Part shown: piece by piece, positions 13,915 through 26,361 of the stretch | Position numbering within the stretch: the first letter of the stretch is position 1 | How the letters are laid out: each line of letters opens with the position of its first letter | Assembly: GCA_019155185.1 (NCBI GenBank) | Contig: CM032809.1 | Coordinates: forward strand, 10,065,200-10,129,199 | Length of the DNA: 64,000 bases | DNA from: Beaufortia kweichowensis | Lineage: Eukaryota; Chordata; Actinopteri; Cypriniformes; Gastromyzontidae | Direction: 5' to 3' | Program-made: the position numbers and the translations under genes | The notes under the pieces: generated by a model | Seen by the model: the letters and a program-made list of their open reading frames with translations, nothing else | Database searches by the model: none | What the model was told of the DNA's origin: nothing

Positions 13915-14906
13915 CCTTTCATGTTCTGCATGAGTATCTCTAGGAAAGTGCAAGTCATTCAGCTACAATCCTCTCTCTCTCCTACGGATGGTCTGTTTAT
14001 TTTCTCCGCTTTACAGCATGTCTCCATTCGCTCATTATGTCCATTTCTGTACTGTTCATTGTAGAGAACAGGCAGCGGGACTGATTGTAAAGGCAGGAAC
14101 AGTTTGTTTGCCGAGTATCTGCCCACCTTTTAAAGGGATAGTATCGGGAGCTATACAGTAGTAATGTGTCTTTCAATGTAGTGTACAACCTGTCAAGATG
14201 GCTTTTTTTAATTATAGACTATAGCTTCTGTGGTATTTAATTCATCCTTGGCATTTAGGTAAGACATTCTGTGTATGAGTACTTTGAACTTTACAGATCA
14301 ACAGATTACTTTACCAATAAAAGTACAAATATTCATTGTATTCGCTCAATAAAGATCATAAAATGTCATGAATGTAATTATATTAAAAATTAGTGTGTAA
14401 TTGTTTTTATCTTATATACCCTTTCATTTTTTTCAATTCCTTTATTGTTTCTGAGCATAGTTTCTTTTCTTCTTGCATTTTAAGTCAATGTGGTCGATTC
14501 AGTACATAACTAATAGACTTACATTCTTGTCAATAATGCTTTAGTTATATTGACTTAAACACTGTTGTATCGTGGTCATCTCCCATTGACCCACTAACAC
14601 ATCACACACATACACACAGATTGTGCTAGATAACATCTATTATTGCATTATTGCAGTCAGATTGAGGTTTTGTGCAGAAAAAAATTATTTTGGGAGCCTA
14701 TCCTTCCTCTCATTCATGTCTATGTTAGATTCACCGTGAATGTCTTTGATTAATGCCTTTGATTCGTCCCTACTGTTCTCTGGGGCCCCGGGGACATGAT
14801 TCTCAGTGTTGCCAGGGCTGCTGGAGGACAATACGTTTAGATTTCAGGTCATCTGATATTGTTCCTAGTGTGCTCAGCAAGATCCATCTGACAAGGCTTT
14901 TATACT

Positions 14907-15256
<350 letters not shown>

Positions 15257-15660
15257 ACTGCTCACAGTGCAGAAGAAATAGAGGTGTACTTCATTATGTG
15301 TATGTGTTAATGAGTATTTGAATGAGCCCCTGCGCTTGTCTTGTGTTGCTGTGTGCTTGCTGTTTTACAGTTGTGTGTGTGTGTGTGTATGTGTAGAGTA
15401 GTGTTTCCTGTAATGTAGGTCAGTAGATTTCTCTCTCCCTCCCTGCCGTGTGTGTGTGTGCGTGCTGAGTTTAATCCTGAGGGATAAGTAGGCAGGGTTA
15501 GAGAGGACCCAACTGTGAAAGATTAGGACTTGGCTTTCCCCGGGATACCACAGAAACACAATGATGCATGTTTGCGTGCGTGAGTGTGTGCACGTTTATG
15601 TGTGAGCATAAAATATCAGCCTTTGACATCAGTGTGATTAATCATAACTAAATGACATTC

Positions 15661-16334
<674 letters not shown>

Positions 16335-17643
16335 AGAGAGTATTTTTTCTTGCGTATGATTTGATTTACGACATGTTTACTGGAGACAGACATTCAAGGA
16401 CAGAGCAGAGAAATTGGTCTAAAAAGTTATAATACCATCTGAATAATGTTGTCATCTACAGTGCGTGACTATTTCAATCATTAATTAAAATGATTACGAT
16501 AATTGGTTTATTAACATGCTTGATTGCCCTTGTCTCATGCAAATTATGCTAAAAGGAAAAATACTTGAGGGTGGGGGCTTGCAAGAGAGACTAAAAGATA
16601 TAAGCATTTGGAGATAAATGAGATCGTAACGGATGGTGGGAAGCGAGGTAGAAAAAAAGAGGTAGGAAACGCTGATTGAGAGAGTGCAGAGAATAAACAC
16701 CCTGCTCAATGTCAATAGGCCGTCCATCAATAATGTTCAGCTGTTGTGTAACCTTTCCACACAACTGTGACTTAAGAGCAAACAGAGACCAGACTCCTGC
16801 TGTTTGTAATCAGCTGAGGGTTGTTGTGTCTGCTATAAGTAATGACCTTTGTCAAGCTGAACAACCTTTGAACATATAACAAATATCAATATTTTCTAGT
16901 TTCACTTAATGTTTACCATTTTCAGCATGCACACGTTCCTTACAAAATGTAGGATTGTTGTACCATAGTAAAACGATGGTTCAGTAATGTTTATGCGGCA
17001 TATTCATTTACCTGATACTCCAAAGTCCTTTAAAAAGCGTATTTTATTGCTGCAATACATGGTATTACCATGGTGCCATATCTATAGAAGACACTATAGA
17101 AGAAAGCTGCTATATAAACCCTGATAGACCGCCTTAAGGGTGGGCTGTCCTTTATAGTTGAGTCTTTTATAGCACTGCGACACTTGTTAAATCATCAGTG
17201 CCCTGTTTATCATGCAAAACCACCCTCCCACTAGCGCTGGACAACAGACGCAGCTGAATGGTCCAATCAATAGAGCTCAGGGAGGAATGTCAAACAAGCC
17301 ATAACACTGCTTAACATCACTGTTTGATCATGTGACTGGAGTGTAAGAGAGATGAAAAGGCCTCCTACAGTATGCTGGAGAGTTGCTGAAGTGAGCAAAA
17401 TCTGTCTCTTGCTGTATGTAGGACATGACCATTGTGATCTTTAAAGCTTTCTTTACATTTACACTACAGTGGATGAGCCACATATACAGTATACACTTCA
17501 GAGTACTGGTTCATTATTAATGATGCTCATACTGTGTGTTCCATCTGGCCTCGCTGGGGGCGACTTACACACGTTATACACATACTATGACAAATGAAGA
17601 TACTGATCACTACCAGCAATATTTACTTACTTTAAATGTATTA

Positions 17644-18106
17644 AAATCTAGCAAAGATATCTGCCAATGGGGTAAGCAAAACTGACTTGGTGAGAATTCT
17701 TGAAAATAACATAAATGTCTAGTGACTAATGAATGCTACTAGATCTTAAAACTAGACGACAATGCTTAAAACTAGGCAATTTTCACTTTTTATAAGCAGT
17801 GAATAATAAATAAGTTAGTCAATATTGCCTTACAACTGGAGTATCTGATTATAAATCTAGTCGCTTAAGCTACTGTTGGGCCTTAAAACTAGACAAACAT
17901 GCTTAAACATGTGTTTTGAACATGATTGTCTTGTTTTAAGATCTAGTAGCATTCATTAGTCACTAGAAATTTATGCTATTTTCAAGAATTCTCACCAAGT
18001 CAGTTTTGCTTACCCCATTGGCAGATATCTTTGCTAGATTTGAGTAAATATTAACTAGATGTAAGTGTATCTTGCTTGTTTCAAGAAGGGCATTTTTTGC
18101 AGTGTA
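17644..18106. mobile_element. Small inverted-repeat transposon with ~114-bp hairpin arms
   Basis: The left arm (17644-17757) is the reverse complement of the right arm (17928-18041) with three mismatches seen, separated by about 170 bases. The right edge near 18105 reads 'ttttttgcagtgtag', the reverse complement of a CACTGCAAAAAA terminus shared by many fish non-autonomous DNA elements. There is no transposase frame. It lies about 0.44 kb upstream of the ataxin-1 coding exon, in the preceding intron. Confidence 0.75.
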
Positions 18107-18237
18107 GTAAGTTATTTTTTGTGAAGATTGATATAAAAACAACCTTTTACCTTTCTAAAGATTCTTTAAATTAGAATTTTTTGCAGCAGTATTAGTTTTA
18201 GAATTAGCACAATCTAACCAATCACACAATGCACAAA

Positions 18238-18442
18238 CTGTCGCTTGTTTCTAGTAAAATCTTGCTCAAAATGAGTTTACTTGCCAAGGCCAAAGAAGAA
18301 CAAATTTAAACTTAAATTAAGATTTATAGTCTAGTGTGCAATGTATTTAATAAGACTTTTCATGTATTATGACAAAAAACAAGACATATTTTCTTTGAAT
18401 TAAGCTTTTTCTGCTTATTTAGATTTCAGTTTTTGCAGTGTT
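18238..18442. mobile_element. Second CACTGCAAAAA-type element fragment
   Basis: The right edge reads 'cagtttttgcagtgtt' (about 18427-18442), the reverse complement of an ACACTGCAAAAACTG terminus similar to the element just upstream. The interior ('tctagtaaaatcttgctcaa') again has the TCTAG/TTGCT words seen in the first element. The two probably belong to related families inserted side by side. The left limit is uncertain. Confidence 0.45.
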
Positions 18443-18849
18443 TGAAACTGTTGCAATGAGCACAGCATTCACTTTTAAGTACTTCTTTGCAGTACAGAAA
18501 TAACCATACTAATGACAGCATTGTCTGTGTGTATACATTTTCAGGTTCTTCCTGCAGTCCTGGAGACTCGCTCTCAGAGGGAAATGATTCCGCATGAATT
18601 GCATGGACCGCTCTCCCACAGCAGGCGTGACTTCCGTTGCTTACGACTGAAATCCGTGTCCATCCGACCCTAAGCACAGGACACATTCCCTTCCACCACC
18701 ACCACTCTCCTCTCTACCCCATCCCCATTCTCACCCTGATTAGTGGGAGGGAACTTTCTGTTAACGAAACAGAAAGAGAGAGGAAAACCGCAAAAGAGAG
18801 ACAGGGGGAAGAAACATCCAGAAAGAGTGGCATAGGATACACAGACACC

Positions 18850-21800
18850 ATGAAGTCAACCCAGGAGCGGAGCAATGAATGTCTTCCCCCCAAAAAACGT
18901 GAAATCCCAGCAAGCACTCTGCCCTCGGAGGAGAGGCCCATGGTTATGGCGCCTGCCAGTGAGAGCCAGCGTGGGGGGAACCTGGCCTGGCTTGCCAGTT
19001 TGGCAAGCGGGCATGACAGGAGCAACAGGCACACCAGCACCTCCGCAGAACTTGATGGGCCTCAATACAAACCGTCGTCTGCCCTGGCCGAGAGCGCACC
19101 TCCTTCATCCATGCACTTGACCAGAACTCCAACCGCAGTGACCACCATACCTGCGGTGTACACGTCACCCCTCTCTCAGCACACGGGCACCATCCAGTAC
19201 ACACCCCTGCCCCCAAATCTGCACTTCATCAGCTCTCCATACACCACACCCTATGCTGCTGGCTACATCTCTCCGCTAGTACCCCCTTCCGCTGTCACCA
19301 CTACCACACAACGTGAAGCTTACGCCACCATATCTTCAGCGTCCAAAATTGACCAGCACCATCGTCCACAAGGCCTGGTCACATCTGACAGTGCCCCTTC
19401 ACCCCACTCCACCCAGTACGTCCAAATCGCTGGTTCCCCTCGGACTGCACTGTCTCCCCATGGTCACGTACCCCTTCACTTACACCCTCACCACACGCTT
19501 CCCATCAGTGGCACCTCACAGGTCTTAGTTCAGTACGCAGATGGACTTTTACCCAAGAGGGACGACACCAGGCACAGGGAGATGCTGAACGGAGAGCTGG
19601 AGAAGGACAGACGCTTCGGCCCATCTCCAGAGTCTGGTACAGGGAAGCAGGGCAGCGGCACTGCCAAAGGGTGCCCATCCACCCAACAGCACCATATCCA
19701 CCAGCAACAGAGCTCACATCACTATGAGGCTCGCCACGTGGTGCTCCCTGGTGAATACACGCAAGATAGCGCAGCCATGCGGACCTCATTGGTGCTGGTA
19801 CCCAACAGTCATAGCTCTGATCCTGGAGGTACATCAGACAAGCTGCCTCCCCCAACATCCCACGGTGAGAAAGGAGGGATTTGCGCAGGCAAGCCAGTAT
19901 CCCGCAATTCCTCCTCTGTGTCCCATCCTTTTCCTCCTCCCCCTCCACCTGTGGACAATCTGAAGGGAGCGGTAACCACGCTGCACCCGCACGCAGTCAT
20001 CCAGACCACGCACAACACCACAGAGTCGCTCTCCCTGGGCCTTCCCTCTGCCAATTTCTACCCTGCACAGCAGCCCATCATTGGTTACATTGCTGGCACA
20101 GGGCACCAGCAGCCTATCAGCTACCACACCAGCCTGCCCCAGCACCTGGTCATTCCTGGAGCTCAGCCCGTCATCATCCCAGTAAGTGGAACAGAAGCCG
20201 TGGCCACCTCGACTGCACCGCCCATGCCCGCAGCACTGCCCCACGCGTTCGTCACCTCAGCGGCTCACAAAGTTGAGTCTTTTGAGGCTCCGGCCCCATA
20301 CTCCCACCCTGCCGCAGCGGTGGTTCAAGCCCAGTTACATCTACCTGTGATTCCAGCCCATGCTGATCTGCTAACGACTCCACCTCCGCCTTCATCGCCA
20401 TCGCTGCCCCCTTACTTCATCAAGGGCTCTATCATCCAGCTGGCAGATGGGGAACTGAAGCGGGTGGAGGATTTGAAGACAGAGGATTTTATTCAGAGTG
20501 CTGAGATCAGCAATGAGCTGAAGATTGATTCCAGCACTGTAGAGCGCATTGACAACAGTCATACACCTAACTTCGCTATTATACAGTTTGCTGTAGGAGA
20601 GCATCGCTCACAGGTGGGATGTTGCAAAATTATTATTACTGTATTGTGTGTACATTTATAAACTTGCGTTTTGTATGCATATACAGTTTTATACAAAGCA
20701 CTGAGGTATGTGATTCGAATAGGGTTGACAGTAGAAAGTAGTTTGTCTTCTGTTGTTTGGTCAAAACTAGTTGTAATGACATCTGATTTTCACCACATGA
20801 TTATTGTGGACAAAAGAATTCACAATAACAATATTGTTGCAATATATAAGGAAAAGGTTTAGTCAAATTCATCTTTAATTTTATTTATTTTGTGTTTTTT
20901 TAGAGCTGTCAAACTGATGATTCGCACTCAGAATAAACGTTTGTGTTTACATAATATATGTCTGTGTACTGTGCATATTAATTTTGAATTAATAAACACA
21001 TACACATAAAATATAAACATTAATCAATGTTTATATATCATTTCAATTATTGGTAAATATAAATAAATACATCTAAATTGTTTTCTATATACATTTTCAA
21101 AAAAAATTGACAGCTCTAAGAAAACACAAAATAAACACCTACCTGTGATTTTACATTACACCTTTTACATTTTTAGCAGAGGTCCTGGGATCTTCATTAT
21201 CACATCCATACCCTGTTACCATCTCAGTTTGATAAAGCATATGGTAGTCATTAAGCTGATATTCTCATATGCATTAAGGATGCAATCTCTTCCTGTATGA
21301 ACTCCACCTGCACCCAATCATTGTAACTAGATGTGGGGTAAATTGGCAGCTAATATCATCTCCCTGTTTCCCTGACTGTCCCCATGGCATCTTTGTTTAG
21401 TTTGTGTGGGTTTTACTGGCAGAATTGAGTCATTCCTTATTTCAGCTTCCTTCTGTTGTACTGCGAGTGGGCTGTATGAAAAATCTGTTTCATTTGTCTG
21501 GAAGTTGAGATGGGTCCACCCACTCAAACCAGCACTAAAGTCTGTCAGTATGAGAGGTGCTGATTAACACATGCTATTTAGAAAACGCCTTCATTCATAT
21601 CATCACTGACTTAATACGTTTGCAATGACTATTTTTCTTTTCTCCTGCAGGTCAGCGTGGAGGTGCTGGTAGAGTATCCGTTCTTTGTGTTTGGCCAGGG
21701 CTGGTCATCCTGTTGTCCTGAACGGACCACCCAACTACTGGAGTTGCCGTGTACCAAGCTTTCGGTGGGCGATGTCTGCATCTCTCTTACCCTGAAGAAT

Positions 21801-22211
21801 CTAAGGAACGGCTCAATCAAGAAGAACCAGGGGCAAGTCTTAGATGCGCCAACCCTCGGGCCACCCCTTAAACCACCCAAAGCGTTCTCGAGTGGTGCTC
21901 GAGGAGGTGTCCGACACACAGAGCAGGAGAACGGACTCGGGCAGCGCGTGAATCAGGGAGGCGGTGGCATTCAGAGAAATAGAGAGAATGGAGAACTGAG
22001 GTTCGGGGAGAGAGACATCTTCAAAGCACCACCGCCCGCAGAATCAGAGTCCAACAGCAAACCCGCAGGACGCAAAAGGAGATGGTCGGCCCCTGAGGGC
22101 CGCAAAGTAGAAAATCCAGAAGGAGAGCCCCCTTTAACGTTCCCCAAGCCTTCATTTATCCCTCAGGAGGTTAAAATCAGTATCGAAGGCAGATCAAATA
22201 TCGGCAAGTGA
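18850..22211 (+). CDS. atxn1: Ataxin-1 (two coding exons, 774 aa)
   Basis: Ataxin-1 is a nuclear RNA-binding corepressor that works with Capicua (CIC). Coding exons are 18850-20613 and 21651-22211, joined in phase 0 (CAG|GTGGGA donor, TCTCCTGCAG acceptor). The start ATG opens MKSTQERSNECLPPKKREIP, the conserved vertebrate N terminus; an in-frame TGA at 18628 precedes it with no earlier ATG. The exon probably begins at 18545, after 'tacattttcag'. The AXH domain spans about residues 518-640 (PPYFIKGS through CISLTLKN). RKRRWSAP at 729-736 carries the nuclear localisation/UHM-ligand/14-3-3 motif; Ser734 is the counterpart of human Ser776. Human is about 815 aa. The polyglutamine tract is absent here: the equivalent segment reads DQHHRPQG, and the longest Q run is three. 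Fish have atxn1a and atxn1b; linkage to heyl may favour atxn1b, but I cannot decide. Confidence 0.97.
20885..21134. mobile_element. Small inverted-repeat transposon in the atxn1 intron
   Basis: Ends are a 28-base inverted repeat with one mismatch (20885-20912 and 21107-21134), including 'tagagctgtcaa' and 'ttgacagctcta'. The 194-base interior is AT-rich with 'tttgtgtttacataatatat' and no ORF, a form typical of abundant fish MITEs. It lies inside the single intron between the two ataxin-1 coding exons. Confidence 0.8.
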
Positions 22212-23104
22212 ATGCCAACTGGACTGTCAGAGCTTGAAAATGAAATTATAAACGAATTTATCCTCAAAATGTTTTTCCCTTTTATTTTAATTTCTGACTT
22301 TCATTTTCTATCCTGATTATTGTACCTTAAGGCTAAATTTACTCAGTATGTACATTATCAAACAACATGTTAATAGATGCATTCAATATTACACACGCAA
22401 TTGGTGAAACGTATTTAATTGGTCAGAGGTGGGGTTCTAAAAAGGTATATCTCAACTGACTAGTTGTCGCTAACAAGACTAAGACTTTCTAGTCGCTTAT
22501 GTATGACATCATGTACATTGTTTGGCCCAACTAGACCTAGCGGCATAAACTACTCACCTCATCCACCAAACACGAGAACATTAGTGAGGGAAGATGGACA
22601 ACATTACTAATGGTGGCAGAACGGATATCACTCCTTCACTGGTTGCAGGAGTTTACATGATGTCAGCCATCTTGCTAAGACAGTTTCGTCAGATGTTTAA
22701 CTGTGACTTAAAGAGATTATTCATCCAAATCAGTCCTAACAATCATCGGTGCAGTTAAACCTGCACTGATTTTATTTACTTATTCAGTAGTAAAAAGAGG
22801 TTTTCAACTACTATGGTACAGGCCAAGAGAGAGATGATGTCATCAAGCAGTGCCAGTTGCTTCTAAGAAAGATGAAACTTTCATTTTGAACAGGGAAAAT
22901 GGATGAGTCTATTTTTATATATTCAACTGTCTAACCTTTTATTTGACTATTTTTGTAGTTTTGCATGTTTTCATTTTCTGTCTCACTTTTCGAACCCTCC
23001 TGTCACACCTGATAGGTAGTTATGTGTTCTTTTTTTGTGATGAATGTGTAAACCTTGCAATCAGGGGTCATTTTTTATGTAGACAGAAGATGGGGTAAAG
23101 TCTG

Positions 23105-23112
23105 TGTATATA
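23105..23112 (+). promoter_or_regulatory. Pumilio-response element in atxn1 3' UTR
   Basis: UGUAUAUA is a perfect Pumilio recognition octamer (UGUANAUA). PUM1 is known to bind and repress mammalian ATXN1 mRNA through its 3' UTR. Orthology of this particular site is inferred, not aligned. Confidence 0.5.
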
Positions 23113-23401
23113 TGCATGGATGTATCACAATGGGTTCATTTGTGAAGAATTGAGATCGACCAGTCCCTTGTTTTAGTGCAATCTCACCTGCTTTTGTATC
23201 GACAAGAGATGATCTTTTTATTTTGGAGGAAAAACAGAGAAAGTTGTATGAGAAGGACGAAAAGAGTGGTTGTCCTGAAGCACTTAACAAACCTGTCACT
23301 AGCTAATAGTCAAGTTAAATTACTATAATGATGATTATTGTTATATTAATTTTTATTATTATTATTGCTTTTATTTTCTGTTGATTTTCAACATCAACAC
23401 A

Positions 23402-23409
23402 GTACTGTA
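23402..23409 (+). promoter_or_regulatory. miR-101 8-mer site in atxn1 3' UTR
   Basis: GTACTGTA is the full 8-mer complement to the miR-101 seed (also usable by miR-144 as a shorter match). miR-101 is one of three miRNAs reported to co-repress human ATXN1. Confidence 0.5.
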
Positions 23410-23677
23410 TGCTGTATAATGAATTGGATGTCGTGTGGGACTCTTGTGGGACGTTAGTAGCTAACAAGAGTTGTTTTGTGAAGAGAAGAATGTAACGGGT
23501 GTAGAAAGAAAAATTAAGATTTGCTCATTGCGTCTGATTGGCCCGGCCTTGATGCCTTGAGTAAAGAGTTGCATGAAGGGGCGTGGCTTGTAAAACAACT
23601 GCCAATGAAATCATTGAAAGCGAAAGAGACGTATGAAAGTGTGAATGCAAGCGAAAACAAGTACAGGTCTGTTAGTT

Positions 23678-23684
<7 letters not shown>

Positions 23685-23717
<33 letters not shown>
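23685..23717. repeat. (GA)n microsatellite
   Basis: About 33 bases of GA repeat within the ataxin-1 3' UTR. Confidence 0.9.
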
Positions 23718-23719
<2 letters not shown>

Positions 23720-24142
23720 AGAGGGGAAGGGCGTGAAAGCTGTCATTTATACATATGTTTAGTCACGTGTGTGATCGTTCACGCATAGAGGCATAAACAC
23801 ACACGTGGTTACGGTAATTTTCAATCATTTTAAAATATGTCATGTATTTTTTTGTACATTAACATGTATAGAAATGCATATGTCATGTCTGTCTTACTGT
23901 ATGAAAGCGCAAGACTACATGTTTTCACGTTTTCAGTCCCGTCCCCCACGACACACTGACTCATCGAACGTATGTGAAAGCAGTCATGTAGTAGTAATTA
24001 CAGTAATCTCTAGTGTATATTTGTGCGTGAGTGTGTGCGCGCCTACGTGCATAGTGTGTATGTGTTTGTGCGTGTGTGTGTGTGTATAATACCACACATA
24101 TTATAAATAGATATTTAAGTTCTACTTAAAAGAATATTGCAA

Positions 24143-24150
24143 TTTGCACA
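24143..24150 (+). promoter_or_regulatory. miR-19 8-mer site (1) in atxn1 3' UTR
   Basis: TTTGCACA is a perfect 8-mer miR-19a/b seed match. A second 8-mer is at 26354-26361 and a 7-mer (TTTGCAC) at 28760-28766. Confidence 0.5.
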
Positions 24151-25594
24151 TCTGGAGAGATAGTAACATGATTTTTGTTTGGTTTGCAGCCGGCACAGGA
24201 CAAGGCTGTAAACCCGATTTTACTGAAATGTAGCAGTTTTCTTGACAAGTTTGCCTGGTTCACAGGACAGAAGCAAGAAGCCCCGTTTGGAGCTTTGAGT
24301 CACACACAAACACATGAACATTGATTGTGCGAGGTGCTGTGTGGGGTTGGATGGAGTCATAGCCTGTGGCCTGCACACTTGTCGAGTCTTTTGATTGGCC
24401 AGGGTGAAGATGGATAGTTGTAGTGAATAAAGATGGATGGATGGTTTAAGAGATTTAATGAGTGGTGGTGGGTGGGTGGGTGAGTGCACCCCATATACAA
24501 TTTGAAAATGCTTTATTTTTTATAATAAAACAGGGTTTCTCAGATCAACACCACAACCGTGCGTTTTTTTTTCTTTTTCTCCATTTAATATCACATTTGT
24601 CCCATTTGAAGTGTCTCTCGTGTTTGTGTTTTCTTGGAACGTATGGATCTGCCTCAACCAATCAAACTTGATGTGTATTTTTTAGGCCGAAAGGTAGACA
24701 TCGCAAACAGTCAATGACAAACCATTTTATCATTTTCCTTCTCCCGTTGTAATGATCAGTGTTTCAGATGTCACCCATACTACCGTAGTGCTTCGCTTCA
24801 GTCATATGACATTCTGCCCCCTTCTGGTTGCACAGTACGGTTCCATATATACACACGAGAATCATTCCGAACAACAGCACGTAGCAATAACCCCTAGTCT
24901 AGTGCTGAACCAAAAAAAGCGAACCGGACATCAATGCCAGATGACCTCAGCGACCCGTTTGATCCGCTTTCGGTTGATTTTGCGGTTTGCACAGCCGGCC
25001 CTCAGTAACTTCAGGGAGAAATGTACATTAATATGCAGTGACAGTGTCTGTCCCCTCCTAGCCGTCTTAAACCTCCAGATTTTTTTCAGGTGCCCATATA
25101 GAACCAGTACGCCTCTCACGGCCATCAGGCCCGGAGTATGTTTACTCGACCGCAACCGTTAGCTACCTTCTGTTGCCTGGCATGTGCGTGCGACCGCCCC
25201 ATCAGCTTAGTCAGAGAACAGGTTCCCTTTTTGGTCTCCTTTTGGTCTTTGTTTTTGTCTTATACATAGCCATAGAACCTTGACAGTATTTGTTATGTAG
25301 TTTCTTATCGTCAAACCTGAAATTAGTAACATTTTGGAGAATATGTGAATGATGAATGTCTGCACAGGGCACTAATACTCACCTCCACACCCGTTAGAAA
25401 AATTATTTTAGGCCAAAAATTAAAATTTTTTCATTAGTTATTGAACCCCTTTGGTCTCCTAAAATGGCTTTATTACTTCCATGGAACACTAATGATGTTC
25501 GTGGCTGTCACTATCCATCTGAACTGGCATAAACTGGCATAAAAAATATGTTATGTTCCACAGAAGCAAATCATGCAGATCGGCTGAACGATTT

Positions 25595-25786
25595 ACACTT
25601 TTAAAAATAAAGGTTCCAAAAAGGTTCTTTGTTGAGCTGAGTGGTTCTCTTTTAACATCGATAGATCCTTTCTGTTACAAAAATATTTTTTGTAGAAAGA
25701 AGCTAAAAGATTCTTTGGGAAACCAAAAATGGTTCTTCTATAGCATCACTGCTAAGAACCCTTTTAGCACCTTTATTTTTAAGAGT
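25595..25786. mobile_element. Palindromic MITE inside atxn1 3' UTR
   Basis: Ends 'acttttaaaaataaaggt' and 'acctttatttttaagagt' are near-perfect inverted repeats. The interior repeats the words GGTTCTT, AAGAACC and CCAAAAATGGTTCTT, typical of the fish element family that spreads 'aaaggttcttt' palindromes. About 192 bases, no ORF. If the 3' UTR assignment is right, this hairpin is transcribed in the ataxin-1 mRNA. Confidence 0.7.
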
Positions 25787-26353
25787 TTGCCTTTGAGTCT
25801 TCATTTGAGATCAGAAGGTTTCTGTACTGCATGACATTTGCATCTGGACTTTGTTACTTGCTGTTTAAAGATGTTTTGCTATTCATTTAGATAATTGATT
25901 GTGAAACATTGGCAAATACTGAGAATAAATGTCCAGTTGCAAACAAATGAAATATGCCTGACGTAGTTCAATGACCTGATTGAATAAACCTTCATGTTCT
26001 GTGTAATAAAAATGTGGTACAGCTGGCAGATTGTTGTATCTCCAGTGCTGACAAACAAAATGAATGAATAAAATCCTAATCATCTGAACATTTGACAATA
26101 ATCCCTATTTTAAATATAGTTTATAAAAATACAAAACTGAAACCCCATTGGTGACATTTTAAACTCTTCCCTCTTCCGTCTTGATATTTGTTACACATAA
26201 TTTCTTGACAGTTTGTGCCACCTGTATGTAGCAATGTTTCTGTGATTTTCATTCGGAGAATTTTCTTATTGTATACTTAGTTTGAAACGCTTTGTGAGAA
26301 AAGTGAGGCGATTATTGTATTTTCACTTTGTAGTGAACACCTGATGTATCGTT

Positions 26354-26361
26354 TTTGCACA
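26354..26361 (+). promoter_or_regulatory. miR-19 8-mer site (2) in atxn1 3' UTR
   Basis: Second perfect TTTGCACA 8-mer, 2.2 kb downstream of the first. Confidence 0.5.

Noticed and set aside
18637..18849. 71-residue N-terminal extension of ataxin-1
   Set aside because: The frame opens with TTG, not ATG, and an in-frame TGA precedes it at 18628. The conserved protein starts at the ATG at 18850.
19505..20244. Minus-strand ORFs of 130-147 aa opposite ataxin-1
   Set aside because: They are shadow frames of a GC-rich coding exon, with no similarity I recognise and no independent signals.
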